DNA from: Holophagales bacterium
GTDB lineage: Bacteria > Acidobacteriota > Thermoanaerobaculia > Multivoradales > JAGPDF01
Length of the DNA: 64,000 nt
NCBI GenBank assembly: GCA_016699405.1
Contig: CP064972.1
Location: forward strand, 3,255,501 to 3,319,500
Direction: 5' to 3'
Part shown: positions 61,689 to 64,000 of the stretch, in pieces
Layout of the letters: every line of letters begins with the position of its first letter
How positions within the stretch are numbered: the first letter of the stretch is position 1
Translations under genes and position numbers: made by a program
The notes under the pieces: model-generated
The model's input: the letters and a program-made list of their open reading frames with translations, nothing else
Databases searched by the model: none
What the model was told of the DNA's origin: nothing

Positions 61689-62956
61689 GCGACCTCGGCG
61701 TGCTCGGACCGGCTGCCTGGGCGGCAGCGCTGCTCCTGCCGCTCCTGCCGTTGCTCTTCGTGCTCTCGGCGCTCGTCGAGCGGTCGGGGCCGATCCGCCT
61801 GCGTCATTGGGTCGAAGGCGCCGGCGGCGAGCTGCGCCGACTCTACGAGAGCGGCCCGCGATTCGAGGCGTTCCGCTACCTCTTGAACCTCGTCGCCAAG
61901 GTCCTGCCGATCGGTCTCTTCGTGGCGGTCGAGACCCTGGCGCGCGGTCTGGGGGCGAGTCGCGGCTGGCTCTGGGCGCTCGGTGTCGTCGCCGCCATGC
62001 TGGCCGCCACCGAGCTCGGCAGCCGCTCGCTGTTGCTGCGCGGGCCGGAGGAGGCGCTGCGTCGCCTGACCTGGCTCTATCGTTTCTTCCGGCTGCTGTT
62101 CTCGCCGCTGGTGCCCGTCCTGGCGCCGGTGATGGCGCGGCGACAGCTGGAGGTCGAAACGGACGAGGCGGAGGACGCCGCCTCGGAGGAAGAGATCGAG
62201 GCGTTCATCGACGTCGGCACCCGCGAGGGGATTCTCGACCCGGAGGAGCGCGAGCTCGTCTGGGGGGTCGTCGATTTCGGCGAGACGCAGGTGCGCAGCG
62301 TGATGACGCCGCGCATCGACATGGTCTGCGCCCCGGCTGGCGAGACGCTCGAGACGCTGGCCACCCGCTTCGTCGAGTCCTCCCACTCGCGCATTCCGAT
62401 CTACCGCGACTCGATCGACACGATCGTCGGCATCCTGCACATCCGCGACGTGCTCGCCGGGCTGTCGACGAAGCCCCCCGGCGACCCGCTGGCGCTGGCG
62501 CAGGCGCCCCTCTTCGTGCCCGAGACGAAGCGGCTCGACGAGCTGCTGCGCGAGCTACAGGCACGCCGGCAGCAGATGGCCATCGTCGTCGACGAGTTCG
62601 GCGGTACCGCGGGGCTGGTCACCGTCGAGGACCTGATCGAGGAGATCGTCGGGGAGATCGCCGACGAGCACGACGTCGAGGAGCCGGAGAACCGGGCGTT
62701 GCCCGACGGGAGCCTCCTGCTCGACGGGCGAGCGCACATCGAGCGCCTCGAGGAGGAGTTCGACGTGCGCTTCGAGGATCCGGCCTTCGAGACGGTCGGC
62801 GGGCTGGTGTCGAGCGCGCTCGGCTACCTGCCGCAGGCGGGGGAGTCGGTGACGACGCACGGGTTGCTGCTGACGGTCGAACGCGCCGACGACCGACGGG
62901 TCCTCGCCGTGCGCGTCCAGCGTGCTCCGGATGCGAGCGAGGTGGACGATGCCTAG
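61685..62956 (+). CDS. CorC/HlyC-type CBS-domain membrane protein
   Basis: The 423-residue protein has four hydrophobic helices up to about residue 150, a linker rich in Glu, two CBS domains (VRSVMTPRIDMV, DEFGGTAGLVTVEDLIEEIVGEIADEHD), and a CorC_HlyC domain at the end (VGGLVSSALGYLPQAGE). Such proteins take part in Mg2+ or Co2+ efflux. The place between ybeY and era is usual for this family. Upstream frame in ybeY is not coding; ATG 61685 overlaps that stop. Confidence 0.92.
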   Translation: MSDLGVLGPAAWAAALLLPLLPLLFVLSALVERSGPIRLRHWVEGAGGELRRLYESGPRFEAFRYLLNLVAKVLPIGLFVAVETLARGLGASRGWLWALGVVAAMLAATELGSRSLLLRGPEEALRRLTWLYRFFRLLFSPLVPVLAPVMARRQLEVETDEAEDAASEEEIEAFIDVGTREGILDPEERELVWGVVDFGETQVRSVMTPRIDMVCAPAGETLETLATRFVESSHSRIPIYRDSIDTIVGILHIRDVLAGLSTKPPGDPLALAQAPLFVPETKRLDELLRELQARRQQMAIVVDEFGGTAGLVTVEDLIEEIVGEIADEHDVEEPENRALPDGSLLLDGRAHIERLEEEFDVRFEDPAFETVGGLVSSALGYLPQAGESVTTHGLLLTVERADDRRVLAVRVQRAPDASEVDDA

Positions 62957-63848
62957 GTGCGGCCGGGTGGCGCTCGTCGGCCGGCCGAATGCCGGCAAGT
63001 CGACCCTGATGAACCGGCTCCTCGGCGAGAAGCTGGCGATCGTCTCGGACAAGCCGCAGACGACCCGCCAGCGCATCGTCGGGTTGCTGTCGGAGGAGCG
63101 CGGGCAGATCGTCTTCCTCGATACCCCGGGCGTGCACCGGCCGCTGCACCGCATGAACCGGCTCATGGTGCGCGAGGCCGAGGCGGCGCTCGCCGAATGC
63201 GACGTGCTCTGCCTGCTCGTCGACGCCAGCCTGCCGTTCGGCAAGGGCGACGCCTTCATGCTCGACCTCGTCGGCCGGGCGACGGCCCCGCGGCTGCTCC
63301 TGCTCAACAAGATCGATCTCGTGGCCAAACCGAAGCTGCTGCCGATGATGGGCCGCTACGGGATCGGTGGGCGCTTCACCGAGATCGTGCCGGTCTCCGG
63401 CAAGACGGGTGACGGCTGCGAGCCGCTGCTCGCCGCGCTGTTCCGCCACCTCCCGGAGGGCGAGCCGCTCCACGACCCCGAGCTGCTGACCCTTCACCCC
63501 GAGCGATTCCTGGTCATCGAGCGGATTCGCGAGAAGGTGCTCGAGGCGACGCGCGACGAGCTGCCGTTCACCACCGCCGTGTTGCTCGAGAAGTGGGAGG
63601 AGGTCGAGCCGGCGCCGGGACTGCTGCGCCTGCACGTCTCCGTGCTGGTCGAGCGCGACAGTCAGAAGGGCATCCTCGTCGGCAAGGGCGGCGCGACGGT
63701 CAAGGCGATCGGCACGGCGGCGCGTCTCGACCTCGAGGAGTTCCTCGAGCGGCGGGTCTACCTGGCGCTGAACGTCCGGCACGAGCCGGACTGGCGGGAG
63801 GACGAGAGCCTGCTCGCCGAGCTCTCGCGCGACGGCGAGCTGCGCTGA
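62949..63848 (+). CDS. era: GTPase Era
   Basis: The 299-residue protein has G1 GRPNAGKST, G2 TTRQRI, G3 DTPG, G4 NKID and G5-like VSGKTGDG, then a KH domain with ILVGKGGATVKAIGTAAR. Era binds the 16S rRNA 3' end and checks small-subunit maturation, in line with YbeY and PhoH upstream. ATG 62949 overlaps the previous stop by eight bases. Confidence 0.97.
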   Translation: MPRCGRVALVGRPNAGKSTLMNRLLGEKLAIVSDKPQTTRQRIVGLLSEERGQIVFLDTPGVHRPLHRMNRLMVREAEAALAECDVLCLLVDASLPFGKGDAFMLDLVGRATAPRLLLLNKIDLVAKPKLLPMMGRYGIGGRFTEIVPVSGKTGDGCEPLLAALFRHLPEGEPLHDPELLTLHPERFLVIERIREKVLEATRDELPFTTAVLLEKWEEVEPAPGLLRLHVSVLVERDSQKGILVGKGGATVKAIGTAARLDLEEFLERRVYLALNVRHEPDWREDESLLAELSRDGELR

Positions 63849-63872
63849 AGCGCCGGCGCGCTCGCGCCTGCG

Positions 63873-63881
63873 TGCTACCAT
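63873..63881 (+). promoter_or_regulatory. Extended -10 box of the last gene
   Basis: TGC-TACCAT ends ten bases before ATG 63892. No -35 hexamer was found. Confidence 0.4.
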
Positions 63882-63891
63882 CCCCGGCGCC

Positions 63892-64000
63892 ATGGACGGG
63901 CCCCGTCTCAACGAACGCCGCTCCGAGGTCCTCGTCGAGACGCTGCGCAAGTTCCTGCAGCGCGACGCGCGGGCGAACATCTCGAAGCTCCTCGGGCGGA
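63892..64000 (+). CDS. 5' end of an unidentified gene (cut by the window)
   Basis: The frame from ATG 63892 is open to the edge and encodes 36 residues (MDGPRLNERRSEVLVET, then LRKFLQRDARANISKLLGR). The last part resembles the start of an MgtE N-terminal helical domain, compared with LLREPAYAKQAKRLLLRL in the window's mgtE, but it is too short to identify. It follows an extended -10 box. Confidence 0.5.
   Translation, partial: MDGPRLNERRSEVLVETLRKFLQRDARANISKLLGR

Overview
The window is about 70% G+C, almost wall-to-wall coding and read on both strands, with no intergenic stretch above 300 bases. I find 56 protein genes (one cut at each edge), one tRNA gene and no insertion sequence, prophage, rRNA or CRISPR array. 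Two tandem secreted proteins of the acidobacterial VWFA-related type (51451-54960), two PilZ proteins, an M28 and an M1 exopeptidase, and a bacilliredoxin/YpdA pair point to Acidobacteriota. Thermoanaerobaculia is my guess from the GC level and gene mix; that placement is inference.

Layout. 1-5531: 3' part of an amidase, a patatin lipoprotein, a coiled-coil lipoprotein, and a secreted protein (minus) built of ten exactly phased 26-residue repeats. 5739-10685 (minus): tRNA-Thr(CGT), smc, and an exosortase-H-like gene coupled to its partner membrane protein. 10757-16362: a clear sigma-70-type promoter and the pyrR-pyrB-pyrC pyrimidine operon, then an inositol-phosphatase-family gene, an M23 peptidase and a double-PilZ protein. 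16473-19286: bacilliredoxin, a small unknown, DUF423 and pruA. 19308-27470: a secreted unknown, a TonB-dependent receptor, a thiamine-diphosphate enzyme, an M1 peptidase and a membrane protein. 27497-34532: EamA exporter and M28 peptidase (minus), two small plus-strand genes, then caxA, a threonine-dehydratase-like enzyme and a second PilZ protein (minus). 34703-41168: an S9 peptidase facing a zinc-finger membrane protein, glycogen phosphorylase and a DHH phosphoesterase.

41273-46685 is the most distinctive accessory block: three consecutive, mutually related ATP-grasp ligases followed by a Tat-exported flavin amine oxidase. It looks like a small peptide-like or amide biosynthetic locus of unknown product. 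A GlcD-type oxidase and mgtE (minus) follow, then lgt and ypdA (plus), the VWFA pair, small envelope proteins, a SAM hydrolase-family gene (minus), and a housekeeping run: glycosyltransferase-like, nnr, tsaE, a 3-hydroxyacyl-CoA dehydrogenase, phoH, ybeY, a CBS/CorC transporter-like gene, era, and the first 36 codons of an unidentified gene.

Genes are tightly packed, with many 1-8 base stop/start overlaps (ATGA, TTGA, GTGA), so translational coupling is common. Several genes carry a TANNNT -10-like box, sometimes in the extended form TGC-TANNNT, only 7-11 bases before the chosen start codon. That spacing suggests leaderless or near-leaderless transcripts.
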